NCBI GenBank assembly: GCA_032622095.1
Contig: CP136064.1
Coordinates: forward strand, 50,228,073-50,292,072
Direction: 5' to 3'
DNA: 64,000 bases
From: Siphonodentalium dalli
Taxonomy: Eukaryota > Mollusca > Scaphopoda > Gadilida > Siphonodentaliidae
Shown piece after piece: positions 1 to 11,100 of the stretch. The notes beneath the pieces are model-generated. The model had not been told where the DNA came from. It saw nothing but the letters and a program-made list of their open reading frames with translations, and did no database searches. A program made the translations under genes and the position numbers. Each line of letters starts with the position of its first letter. The first letter of the stretch is position 1.

Positions 1-332
1 GCGATACCCATGACAAAATACGATATGGTGTATCATGTATAAGTGTATCATGATGCATTGTATTCACGTTGAATCGTTGCAGCCCTAGTTGCTTGGGAAC
101 TATTCTAAACAATAGAGGTGTGGAATTTGAACTTTGAATATCGAACTGCACTGTTGAAGACCAAGATTCCCAACTTTTCCAGCTGATATGTCAAACTTTA
201 CATCTGTTAAATAATTCCAACTGATGGTCATTTCAGTCTTGACAAATATTCCACTCTTGGGTCTCAAACCGACATATTTTACACTACATTCTGTGTGGAA
301 AATGAAACTATGTACACAGACGGACACAACTG

Positions 333-551
333 TTAACCCTTTACCCAACAAACCGGCCAAATAAAGCTTCAACAGCCTAAAATATCTTCGGTCTGTCTCA
401 ATAGAACCATACAAATATGGATATCATTGTAACCGGCTCCTTGACCACATTGTGATAGTTACAGTTATGCCCTGTGCCAATGCATTCTCTTATATATGCA
501 TATATAAGAGAATGCATTGGCACAGGGCCGTTCTGTTGGGTAAAGGGTTAA
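333..551 (+). mobile_element. Family A MITE, single collapsed hairpin
   Basis: Bounded by TTAA with inverted ends CCCTTTACCCAACA. The subterminal block GGCCAAATAAAGCTTC and onward is normal, but only one hairpin remains and its loop is gone. Stem halves meet at a perfect centre (TATATATGCATATATA). Confidence 0.85.
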
Positions 552-804
552 CACACCCATGTCGGTCTGTGTTTATTACAAATCCCCCATCCTGGAATCT
601 ATTAATTGAAGAAACAGACAGGGCTTGTTTTATGATATGCGATGTTTTTTTTAATTCCGGTTTCATGGTTGAGGCAAATGTCCTTCAAATCGATGTCGTC
701 TGATTCTATATGTTTGGAATCGCAAGGATAATGACACGGCTCATGATGACAGGGCGATATGTTCTTCAGGAACAGGTGTGTAAATAGTGTGTCTGTCATT
801 TGCA

Positions 805-1020
805 GAATGAGGTCCCCAGAGAGTGAATTTAGTGACTCTATCCCGTACGACAGGCCAGCATCACCAATTTCACCAACTGGGGACCTCATTCTACTTAGGC
901 CTCAACTGCTATGGGAGATCTAGGATCATATTGAAGTTTTCCAGTTGAAGTTGGTGATGTTCACCTATTTGTCACATCGATTATGCATTTTACTGCAAAC
1001 TAGGGGACATAGAAACTGTA
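805..1020 (+). mobile_element. Family G-related unit
   Basis: TTTGCAGAATGAGGTCCCCA palindrome half and its inverse, followed by the downstream block (TTGAAGTTGGTGATGTTCACC, ATTAGGGGA-like) seen in longer G copies. Confidence 0.65.
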
Positions 1021-1039
1021 TTGATGCTGTGCAATCACC

Positions 1040-1545
1040 AAAGCACAACTGAATCTGATTATACTTGCCCAAGTTACAAGATGAAATGTACTTTTGGACA
1101 CAAATTTCCAAGTCAAAACAAGGGCTGTAACTCTGGTATAAATGAATGGACGATACCCGTAGTATGTGGCTAACCTTTATCCCAAGCTGTGCTATCACCA
1201 TACCAAAGCACAACCAAATCAGATTATCCATACCCGAGTTACAAGCTGAAATGTTCGCAGACACAAAATAAAAAAAAGTCTAACAAGGGCCATAACTCTG
1301 GTAATAATTAGTGGACGTGACATGTAGTATGCATGTATTCTTTTCCCCCATGTGCTATCACCATGCCAAATCACAACAAACTCCAAAAATTAACACCAAA
1401 GTTACAAGGTGGTTTTTTTTTTGGATGGACGGACAGACACATGGACGACTAGACAGATGGCTCGACAGGTGATAACACGTGGATGAATGGACGGACAAGG
1501 AGTGTTGATTATTTGTCCACTGTAGACTTGGCGTCAGGTAGCTAA
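1040..1545 (+). repeat. Tandem-cored element, family P1
   Basis: About three units of roughly 130-170 bp containing ACCAAAGCACAAC, AAGTTACAAG and AACTCTGGTA, ending in GGATGGACGGACAGACAC and CTTGGCGTCAGGTAGCTAA. Same family as 44255-45320. Confidence 0.7.
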
Positions 1546-1682
1546 AATCCTGCACCCTGAAAATCAGTACACGTATACAAAAATTTGGGAGAAAAAAGTT
1601 TTATTTTTTTTCATGAAATGGAAAATAAGTTGTAGGAGGTGTTCGTAAACCAGACTTAAAAATTGGTGTCGCCTTAGTTTCT

Positions 1683-1925
1683 CTATCCTCAAATTGGCAG
1701 ACAACACATTGCATAATCGAAGTTCCCAAATGGGTGTACATCACCAATTGGGAACTTCAATCTGAGTATATGTCTCCCATAGCAGATGAGGCCATGCAGA
1801 ATGAGGTCCTCAGAGGGTGAATTTGGTGATGCTTGCCGACTATGTGGGATAGCATCATAAATGCACCCTCTGGGGACCTCATTCTGCAAATGACAGGTAC
1901 ACTAAACTCAGGCTTGGATGGTGAT
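1683..1925 (-). mobile_element. Family G-related unit
   Basis: Reverse-oriented longer G copy: CTCAAATTGGCAGACAACAC block, then AGAATGAGGTCCTCAGAGGG..CTCTGGGGACCTCATTCTGC. Confidence 0.65.
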
Positions 1926-2222
1926 ACCCTGAGATGTGATCTGAAACATTCATCGGAACTCAATTTCTTAAGAATTTTAATCAGCAAATGCATAAATATG
2001 TATTTACAGAAATCACAATTCTTAAAAAATGCGTCTTCATATATCAACTCATATATATAAATAAATAGCTTTACAAGATATACAAATCATACAGTTATGA
2101 TTGATTAATATGTACATATTCACAATGAGTAATGACATAAAGCAATTATTATAATAGTTATAACAAACTGAGTATTCATTAACTAGAAATGAAGATCAAG
2201 ATGCAAGATGATCAGAGATGCA

Positions 2223-2615
2223 TTAACCCTTTACCCAACAGAACGGCCCTGTGCCAATGCATTCTCTTATATATGCGAGTCGACCATAGGTCGCCTCGCA
2301 TATATAAGAGAATGCATTGGCTTAACACATTAAAAATTATAAAATTGTTAAAGAATGTAAGAAAAAATGGTAAAAAAAGGATTTTTTTTAGGCCAATGCA
2401 TTCTCTTATATATATGCGAGGCGACCTATGGTCGACTCGCATATATAAGAGAATGCATTGGCACAGGGCATAGCTGTAACCATCACAATGTGGTCAATGA
2501 GCCGGTTCCAATGATATCCATATTTGTATGGTTTTATTGAGACAGACCCAAGATAATTTAGGCTGTTGCAGCTTTATTTGGCCGTTTTTGGCCGGTTTGT
2601 TGGGTAAAGGGTTAA
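2223..2615 (-). mobile_element. Family A MITE, complete, two hairpins
   Basis: TTAA at both ends, with inverted CCCTTTACCCAACA termini. Long subterminal arm on the right, so minus orientation. Hairpins at about 2254-2321 and 2392-2462, with an A/T-rich spacer between. Confidence 0.88.
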
Positions 2616-3724
2616 GTGAGGTCTAATACCAGGATTGGAGAGATATTAAATTCCCTAGTTGTCTCTCTTCCTTGAGATATATTAAATTCTGTAGTTGTCT
2701 CTCTTCCTTGAACATTCTATAGAGATTCAGGGGTATAACATAGTAAATTCTAATTCGGAGAACCCCAATCAAGACACATGACAGCTTCGATCACCAGAAA
2801 TAGATTTTTTAAAAAGAAAGAGTTTTCACATTCAAAAACTGGGGGACTATTTTTTAGGAAATTACACTTGGTTGTGTGTGAGTGTTTTCTTCTTTTTTAC
2901 GCACATTTAATATGAGTTGAATATCTGTGTGTCTTTACAAATAAAGCTGCATAAAAAAAAGAGTTTGAGTTGAAAGTGTTAGGATGAGAGACTATAAGTT
3001 AAAAATGTGTAGTTATTACTGTGAGTGTGAAATTATTGTGTATTGGGATGACCCTCGATGTGAGCTAGAGGCATTTAAAATTGTAATGTAACCCTTAGTC
3101 GATAAATACGATAGAACATATTATTTGCAACTAAATTTTTAAATACTTCACATTCTCACCATTAAAATGAAATCTCTACTTTGGGTGGCATATTTTTTAT
3201 ATTGACACCTTAATACAATTGAAAGAAATTTGCAAATATAGAGATAAGGCACCAAATTTAGAAGAAATCACAGATTAAACATTACAAAATTTACGACTGT
3301 TTCAGCCAGGTCCAGTGACATATGATTTTATTATTTAAACAGTGTAAAAAGCATATCATCATAATAATCTCAAAATGAGTCCAACATACATGAGTCATAT
3401 AAATAGATTCAATGCGGTAATGGGATATTGAAGTGAACAAAATTCAGCAAATTATATGAACTCTTAAGGTTTGCAGAATGTTTTATGCAGCCAAATCCCA
3501 TGACAACATTGAATCGATGGTTTTTCACTTATAATCACATCTTATATTACGATTTCAAATTTCTTACATTATTATCATCATTATCAACAAGAACATTTAG
3601 ACGGTTGGTACAATATCAGGATATATTTCTAGCATTTTTATGATAGCCAAAATAAACAATGCACCATTGCGATTATTTGTGTGAATAATTATGAACATAC
3701 AGACTTGGAGGAGGTTGAGCTATT

Positions 3725-3986
3725 TTAACTCTTTCTATACTAAATAATCATTGACAAATAGTTCCCTTAGAAAATGTTCAGAAAATAAGTTCAACAAATG
3801 ACTATAGGTCATTTGTTTAACTTATCTCTGAACATTTCGCTCCAATAAATAGGACTCCTTTTGTACTTGTATTATCTGTCGTCTGCAATTTTTTGTCTGA
3901 AAACCCCTCCAGATGAATAATAAGATTATTCCAATATATACTTTTATAACTGAGTGAGAGAATCCATTTAGTATAGAAAGTGTTAA
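3725..3986 (+). mobile_element. Family C MITE (TTAA, CCCTTTCTATACTAAAT)
   Basis: TTAA ends; inverted termini CTTTCTATACTAAAT / ATTTAGTATAGAAAG. Central hairpin TAAGTTCAACAAATGAC..GTCATTTGTTTAACTTA. Carries no TATATAAG hairpin. Confidence 0.82.
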
Positions 3987-4451
3987 CTCAACGAGGAAAA
4001 GCAAAAGAAACATAAGGATTAGATTAATAGAATAGTGAGATATGAGCTGGTAAAAGTAAGTGTAGGACCCGATGTGGTGAGAATCAAAAAGCAAGGACTG
4101 GCAATTCAAATTAGCTCTCACAGTAAAAAACTATCAAATAAGCAGAAAGCAATAGGAGGGATGAGCCATATAAAAATATAATATTTATAATTTAATAAAA
4201 ATCAAAACAATCTTGATTATCTGATAACAAGCAAATAACAACAAGTGGGGAAATTTGGGTGGTGTGCAAATTCTTGTTAACTGAATCAGGTTGAATGAGA
4301 AAATCGGAACCATCCAATCAAAAGTATACACTGTGGTAAAAAAAAAAATTCAGGAACAAACCATTATAAGTTCTGCTGCGGCAAAAGGTTAGCTAGAGGG
4401 GAGACTGTCACAATGGTACTAAGGATATCCCACTGTTCAACTGGGCTACAC

Positions 4452-4832
4452 TTAACCCTTTACCCAACAAACCGGCCAAAAACGGCCAAATAAAGCTGCA
4501 ACAGCCTAAATTATCTTGGGTCTGTCTCAATAAAACCATACAAATATGGATATCATTGGAACCGGCTCATTGACCACATTGTGATGGTTACAGTTATGCC
4601 CTGTGCCAATGCATTCTCTTATATATGCGAGTCGACCATAGGTCGCCTCGCATATATAAGAGAATGCATTGACCTAAAAAAAATCTTTTTTTACCATTTT
4701 TTCTTACATTCTTTAACAATTTTAATGTGTTAAGCCAATGCATTCTCTTATATATGCGAGGCGACCTATGGTCGACTCGCATATATAAGAGAATGCATTG
4801 GCACAGGGCCGTTTTGTTGGGTAAAGGGTTAA
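4452..4832 (+). mobile_element. Family A MITE inserted in palindromic element H
   Basis: TTAA..TTAA with CCCTTTACCCAACA ends and two hairpins. The flanks are the broken left arm of element H (GGCTACACTTAA / TTAAAGGGAGACTG). The other arm of H at 5150-5173 shows the uninterrupted site, so insertion into TTAA is directly visible. Confidence 0.88.
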
Positions 4833-5173
4833 AGGGAGACTGTACACTAAATTCAGCCGGTTATGGGACCATCTCCTTTTATACTCAAAACAATATATGC
4901 AACTAATAAATGAATTTGAGCCATGGATTAGTGCAAAATACACTCATGTGCTCTATGAATAGCACAATTAACATGGTAATTGTTATGAGAATGAAATTCA
5001 TTTTCATTACAATTACCATGTTGTTTGCATTGTTCATAGAGCACACAAGTGTATTTTGCACTATAAATCCATAGCTCAAACTTATTCATTTGTTGCATAT
5101 ATTCTGTTGAGTATAAAATGAGATGGTCCCATAAATGGTCAGATTTAGTGCACAGTCCCTCTTTAAGTGTAGC
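4833..5173. mobile_element. Palindromic element H
   Basis: Long inverted-repeat element: arms beginning AGGGAGACTGTACACTAAA and ending TTTAGTGCACAGTCCCT, with further pairing (GGGACCATCTC/GAGATGGTCCC and GTGCAAAATACAC/GTGTATTTTGCAC) around a centre near 4985. The left arm extends past the family A insertion at 4452-4832. Confidence 0.7.
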
Positions 5174-5241
5174 CATATTAACATAATTGGTTTTCAATAC
5201 AAGACAGTCAATAACAACAAAATGAAGATACTGTGATTTGG

Positions 5242-5641
5242 TTAACCCTTTACCCAACAAAACAGCCAAAACCGGCCAAATATAGCTTCAACAGCCTAAA
5301 ATATCTTCGGTCTGTCTCAATAGAACCATACAAATATGGATATCATTGGAACCGGCTCCTTGACCACATTGTGATAGTTACAGTTATGCCCTGTGCCAAT
5401 GCATTCTCTTATATATGCGAGTCGACCATAGGTCGCCTCGCATATATAAGAGAATGCATTGGCCTAAACAAATTCTTTTTTTAACACTTTTTACCATTTT
5501 TTCTTACATTCTTTAACAATTTTATAATTTTTAATGTGTTAAGCCAATGCATTCTCTTATATATGCGAGGCGACCTATGGTCGACTCGCATATATAAGAG
5601 AATGCATTGGCACAGGGCCCTTCTGTTGGGTAAAGGGTTAA
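5242..5641 (+). mobile_element. Family A MITE, complete, two hairpins
   Basis: Best-preserved copy: TTAA ends, CCCTTTACCCAACA terminus, subterminal block to about 5385. Core bounded by CCCTGTG..CACAGGG with hairpin 1 (about 5396-5463) and hairpin 2 (about 5543-5610), which is the exact reverse complement of hairpin 1. Confidence 0.9.
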
Positions 5642-5828
5642 TGGTATGAACTTGCTGGTAGTATTTGTTAATATTACACAAAAATCACATCTATTATTAT
5701 TCCTAAGTTCCCGTTTTCAAAACTGCTGAGCAAATGACAATGGAATGATTAGAAAGAAACAAAAGCTGATGAAATCATCCAAGGCCGACAATTTAAAAAA
5801 AAAATTGTAAACTTTGAAAATCAAGTTA

Positions 5829-6088
5829 TTAACCCTTTCTATACTAAATGCTCATTGACAAGTAATTCTCTTAGGATATGTTCAGATAATAAGTTCAACA
5901 ATCGACCATAGGTTATTTGTTGAACTTATTATCTGAACATGTCCCTCCAATAAATAGGATTCATTCTGAACTTTTATTATTTGTTGTCTGCATATGTTTC
6001 CTAACACCCCTCCAGATGAATAATAGACCATTCTAATATATATGTCTATAAATGAATGGGAGAATCCATTTAGAATAGAAAGGGTTAA
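5829..6088 (+). mobile_element. Family C MITE, complete
   Basis: TTAA both sides, CCCTTTCTATACTAAATG left and TTTAGAATAGAAAGGG right. Central hairpin around 5880-5940. Confidence 0.85.
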
Positions 6089-6219
6089 ATCAAGATGATG
6101 GAAGCATTTCTATGCTAATATCACAAAGAGGTTACTCAAGAAAGACAACTCTTGGGAAACAAACTGAAGCACTCAAGACCAGAGTAACATGTGACTCAAT
6201 CAAAGGATTGATAATATAT

Positions 6220-6468
6220 TTAACCCTTCCATGAGTGGAGCTTCCTGAAATTTTTTGAAAACCCTGTGCCAATGCATTCCCTTATATATGCGAGTCCCCT
6301 ATTGGGAGCCTCACATATATAAGAGAATACATTGGCCTAACAATATTTACATTGTAAGCTAGTGCATTCTCTTATATATGCAAGGCTCCGTATGGGAGGC
6401 TCACATATATAAAAGAATGCACTGGAACAGGATCTTATCAGTGCAGCTCCTGTCATAGAACCTCCCAT
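6220..6468 (-). mobile_element. Family B MITE
   Basis: Left end TTAACCCTTCCATGAGTGGAG; right end decayed (GCAGCTCCTGTCATAGAAC). Two diverged hairpins of the family B type with TCCC..GGGA loop arms. Confidence 0.78.
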
Positions 6469-7263
6469 TTAGTTCGAAATGTGAAGAATGGAATGGCCTA
6501 TTCTTTATGTATAGGGCTGTTCAAGTCACAAAAGCAATGAACAGGCAGAAAAACACCCGAAAGAACCCTATTCAGTTACATAGAATAATTAGAATCTGAA
6601 TCTGTAGCAGCATCATTTAATATTGAGGTTGTTTAATAGTGTCCTATGTCCAACCGAATGAAACAAGAACAGTAAAAATCCATGGCCTAATTAATCATAT
6701 TGAAGATTTACAATGTATATTAAACACATAATAAATAGGGCTTGTCTTCTGTTTTTATAAAATCTGGCACATATGTTAGTTAAAGTCTGAGGTTGACTAT
6801 ATTTTGTGTCTCTTTTTAATATCAAACACAAAGTCAAATATGAAGTCTTCATTAATTCATCTCAAAGTAAGCTGATGTAATCAAATATTATTTGATCACT
6901 TTTAGAAAACTATTGTACATGTACATGTAATCAAATACATCTACTGGATAAAGTATTTGTAATCATCAAATACTTCAAGTATGTGATCACCCCATCCCTG
7001 GTTCCGATAAGTTCAACAAACAGTCTATACTAATACTGAATATCCATATATAATGAATAGACCATTCCATTGTATAATTGAATGGGAGAATGCATTTAGT
7101 AATTGAAGAGTTATATTATCAATGACAGACAATCACTGCAATATATATTGCCATGGAGATGAGGATGAAAAGGAAGATGACAAGCAACTATTTAGTAATG
7201 AACTTGCATAATTTATAAGACAGATCACTTATTCTTGCAACAATTTCTGCTCGTTAAAGTTTG

Positions 7264-7528
7264 TTAACCCTTTCATGATGGCAGCTGTGCTGGTGCAGCT
7301 TTAAATACCCAATGCCAGTCCATTCTCTTATATATGCGAGTATCCCATAGGGAGGCTCCCATATATAAGAGAATACATTGGCCTAGCAATATTTACATTG
7401 ACCTTGTAAGCCAGTGCATTCTCTTATATATGCAAGGCTCCCTATGGGAGACTCGCATATATAAGAGAATGCACTGGCACAGGATCTTTAATGCTGCACG
7501 AGCACAGCTCCGATCATGAAAGGGTTAA
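7264..7528. mobile_element. Family B MITE with two identical-type ends
   Basis: TTAA at both ends; both termini are of the CATGATGGGAGCTG type (CTTTCATGATGGCAGCTG left, CAGCTCCGATCATGAAAG right), unlike most B copies, which have two different subterminal regions. Two hairpins flank the spacer CAATATTTACATTGACC. Confidence 0.85.
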
Positions 7529-7612
7529 GGGTAAATACACTGCTCTACAATAGTCAAATCTAGAAATGAAATTAGTTGTATATCAAAGGGCAATAAACTC
7601 AAACGTGACTTA

Positions 7613-7834
7613 CAGTAATGCCCTAAATAATCAACTCCTTAACCACAGCAGAATTATGGGTAATTTTTCAGGATTTAGTCGGAAATATGGCTTGTTGCAT
7701 TCATTGGAAAGCTCTCAGTGAGAGTCAGTGAGAGCTTTCCGATGAATGGCAACAAGCCATATTTCTGACTAAATCCTGAAAAAGTACCCATAATTTTACT
7801 GTGGTTAAGGAATCGATTATTTTGGTCATTACTG
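7613..7834. mobile_element. Family F palindromic MITE (CAGTAATGC, TA)
   Basis: TA-flanked, CAGTAATGCCCTAAATAATC..CATTACTG. The two arms are near-complete reverse complements meeting at GAAAGCTCTCAGTGAGAG. TA duplication and CAGT ends suggest mobilisation by a Tc1/mariner/pogo-type transposase. Confidence 0.82.
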
Positions 7835-7889
7835 TATATTTATAATGAAACAGTACCTATCACTGAGATAGAGTAAAAGAAACAGGATA

Positions 7890-7895
7890 TTTATT
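7890..7895 (-). terminator. Possible CLIP1 polyadenylation signal
   Basis: AATAAA on the minus strand about 160 bases after the stop codon. It is the first such hexamer I noticed there, but the region is AT-rich and the real 3' UTR could be longer. Confidence 0.3.
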
Positions 7896-8054
7896 CTATC
7901 ATATCTATATCTAATGGAACATCTCCAGAGAAACGTGCAGATTGTTGCCTTTAATGGATATTTCAGTTGTTATTCTTGAGATGGTTATGTTATTGACACA
8001 CTTGAGATGACCGTTGTTTTTGGCTGGTTAGTGGCACACATGAAGGACGAGGCT

Positions 8055-8101
8055 CTAAAATGTCTGTTCGTCATCACATTCTTCTGTCCAATGGCCAAAC
8101 A
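8055..8101 (-). CDS. CLIP1: CLIP1 terminal coding exon w17 with second knuckle and stop (47 bp coding)
   Basis: Acceptor TTGTTTTCAG. Two bases complete Val, then FGHWTEECDDEQTF and TAG at 8057-8055. This supplies H and C of the second knuckle (C-X2-C-X4-H-X4-C) and the acidic tail ending in a C-terminal Phe, comparable to the vertebrate tail. It lies 4.8 kb from w16. An overlapping plus-strand frame at 8060-8251 is a shadow. Confidence 0.93.
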
Positions 8102-11100
8102 CTGAAAACAAAAACAAGAAACAGATGCAATCAAACGGCAAAATCAAGAATAAGAGCACATGCTATTAAGGTAGACAAGCACAATGAGTGGACTACAAGC
8201 GGGGATATGAAGCATAGTCATATTACTGTCACAATGATTCATGTTTTGTGAGATAATCATTAAATGGCAACCTGGAACTAGAATAGACCATATAGAATGA
8301 CCACAAATTTCAAGAAAACAGCAACTATAAATCCCACCAAATTATGCTTTTTAATAGGCCTTTTATGATATGAGCTGCGTGGGTGCAGCATTAAAGATAC
8401 TGTGCCAATGCATTATCATATATATATGAGTCTCCCATAGAGAGCCTCGCATTGATAAGAAAATGCACTGATTTACAAGGTGAAGGTCAATATTGTTAGG
8501 CCAATGTATTCTCTTATATATGTGAGGTTCACATAGGGTTTTCACAATATTTCTGGAAGCTCCAGTCATGGAAGTGTTAAGTTATAAAGAAGTTTATTTA
8601 AATGTATAGACTCGAGAGTGTGACCATTTGTTATATATTTCTGATTTTAGTAGTGGAAAAAGAATGAATTTAGTATAAAAAAAAAAAATTGAAACTTGCT
8701 AACCATTTCTTTTTCTCAATAACAAACTTTTTAACCCTTCCATGACTGGAGCTTACTGAATTTTTGCGAAAACCCTGTGCCTATGCATTCTCTTAAATAT
8801 GTGAGTCGCCCATAGGGTGCCTCGCATATATAAGAGAATGCACTGGCTTACAAGGTCAATGTAAATATTGTTAGGCCAATGTAGGCCTAAAAATATTTTC
8901 CTTGATCTTATAAGCCAGTGCATTCTCCTATATAAGCGAGGCTCCCTATGAGAGACTCATATATAAGAAAAAGCATGGCACGGGGTCTTTAATGCTGCAC
9001 CAGCGCAGCTCCCGTCATGAAAGGGATGAATCAACATGATGCTCTATTTATTTATAGTGGTATAAATCACATTGTACACTGCTTGACAAGATTTAGATTA
9101 TGTCAGTGAGAAGTCATTGTCTCTTAAATTTATATATAAAAATTATATCTTTTCAAGACATATTATGGACTTGTTCGGATGCGTGAAACTTATAAGTTAG
9201 TACTCAGATGCTATGCCAACCTGGGGAATGTAGCATTCTACTAACATTGTCAAAAATTTCGAAGAAATTGACCATTCCACTCCATAGAAAACATTGTCTG
9301 AACTACGCTCAATTGTAAATGTTTACATCTCAATTCGGGATGCAACTATCGGCGATAAACTAACGCAAATGATTGCAATTAATTAATATATAAAATTAAC
9401 CGGAGTGTTTGACATCACGTTTTGCCCAAATAAAATTATGAACAAGAAACACCAACTTGAGCAATTTGAATATCTGATAAAAAAATATAATCCCAGATTA
9501 ATGAGATAAAATGTGGTATTTCATAATGGAGCAATTTCACCAGAAGACATACTTGTAGGTTACAATACTGATAAAACTTGGTAATTTGAAAGTGTTATTG
9601 AATTTCTAGAATGGCACTTGAGTAGGGAGCAATGATGATTATATTATTCTGAAGTTAGGCTATCCTTCAAATCTATCAAACCTGCCATTGAAAAATTTAA
9701 TATCACATTAACCCTTTCAGTGCCAGGTCCGATTTTTGTATCAACCCATATACCCTGTGCCAATGCATTCTCTTATATATGCATTGGCACAGGGTATATA
9801 AGAGAATACATTGGCCTGACAATATTTCATCATTTGTTATTATTTTATACAATTTTAATAATTTTTTCTTATATTCTTTAACAGACTTATTTTGTAGGTT
9901 TAGTGCCAGGGAATCTTACGTTTTTCATGGGCATCAAAATTATCACTATGAATACTTGGTGATAGTTTTGAGTTATAACATGCCCATAAGGTTTCATCCA
10001 GTTTGTTTTTAAATTCGCTATAGCACGCTTAAGCATACCCAAAAAAAATTCAACCCAAAAAAATATAAACAAAAATCTATATGTTTGTTTTTGTTTTTTT
10101 TTTAGGGACGATTTTACAGACTGTAAATTATGGCCGATGAGATCGGCCCCTGGCACTGAAAGGGTTAAATTAATCAAAAATTACTTCATAAATACACAGA
10201 ACACACATCTATTTCTTAATTACGAATATAAACAAATAAAATATGCATTAATTTCAATTCTCAGTACTGAAAGAAAGCCGACAAAGGACTTAGATAAGAT
10301 AAGACTGCCTGCTTTTACTTCCATTGAGCATTCAAATGGCTCCCAAACTATTTCTGGGGAATCTATAGAAATGACCTGTGTCTGTTGTTGCATATAAGTG
10401 TGAACACTCTGCTATCTGGATGATAATATTCAGTATAATTCTATAAAATTTGTCACATGTTCTGCATTTGAGCAGATATAGTTTCAAGTTTGAATTTGAG
10501 TCCAGTGCGATTACTAATGATGGATCTATGGCTATGCCACTTTTTTCATAATAAAATATGCAGTCCAGATCTGAGAAGATACAGACCAAGTTTGAATATG
10601 GGCAGAGTGGATGTTTCTCGAATAACCTCAATGACTTTACACAATTTTGATGAGCAATGGAACTTCCATATTTTTGTTGTTGTTTCTAGATTTCATTTAA
10701 CAAGTCCAATAGAACTCTTCTGATGATCGTGCAAATTCGTCTTTCAATTGAGGACAGTGGATATGTATGAACAATATTGAACAAGAATCTATATGAGAAT
10801 TGTTCCATATGCATATGAGGAGCTGATATGAGTGGAACTAAATCCCCCTCTGTATCTTGATACCAGGTAAGAGTTAATTACAAATTTAGTGACTGACAAT
10901 ATGCAACAGGCATAATATGGTTTTCAAAAAGAAAGTGAAAGATGAATACATGTACGTGTTCAGCATTCATTACATATGTTATGTATGATTTTCACAGAAC
11001 AAAATAACATCACAGAAAACAACAATCAAGACTCACAGTGTTAAACGGCACAAAATGTTCAGATCCAAAATTAAACCTAGTAATTAATCGCTTTTGTCGC

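Larger units (their letters stand above)
1..8054. other. 3' flank of CLIP1, MITE-dense, no second gene seen
   Basis: Beyond the putative CLIP1 3' UTR this stretch is almost wholly repeats: family A (333, 2223, 4452, 5242), B (6220, 7264), C (3725, 5829), F (7613), G-type units near 805-1020 and 1683-1930, and a tandem-cored element at 1040-1545. Segments 2620-3720, 4140-4440 and 6480-7000 are AT-rich and I recognise nothing in them. Short frames here are hairpin translations. Confidence 0.6.

Noticed and set aside
2189-2473. Recurrent small ORFs containing MRVDHRSPRIYKRMHW on both strands
   Set aside because: They are translations of the MITE hairpins, appear in every family A copy on both strands, and break outside the repeat.
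8060-8251. Plus-strand ORF of 63 codons over the CLIP1 terminal exon
   Set aside because: The minus strand reads a conserved zinc knuckle and stop with a good acceptor; the plus frame is its shadow.
10332-10631. Minus-strand ORF of 99 codons with Cys and His
   Set aside because: Tested as the missing second knuckle; the spacing does not match, and the true terminal exon was found at 8055-8101.
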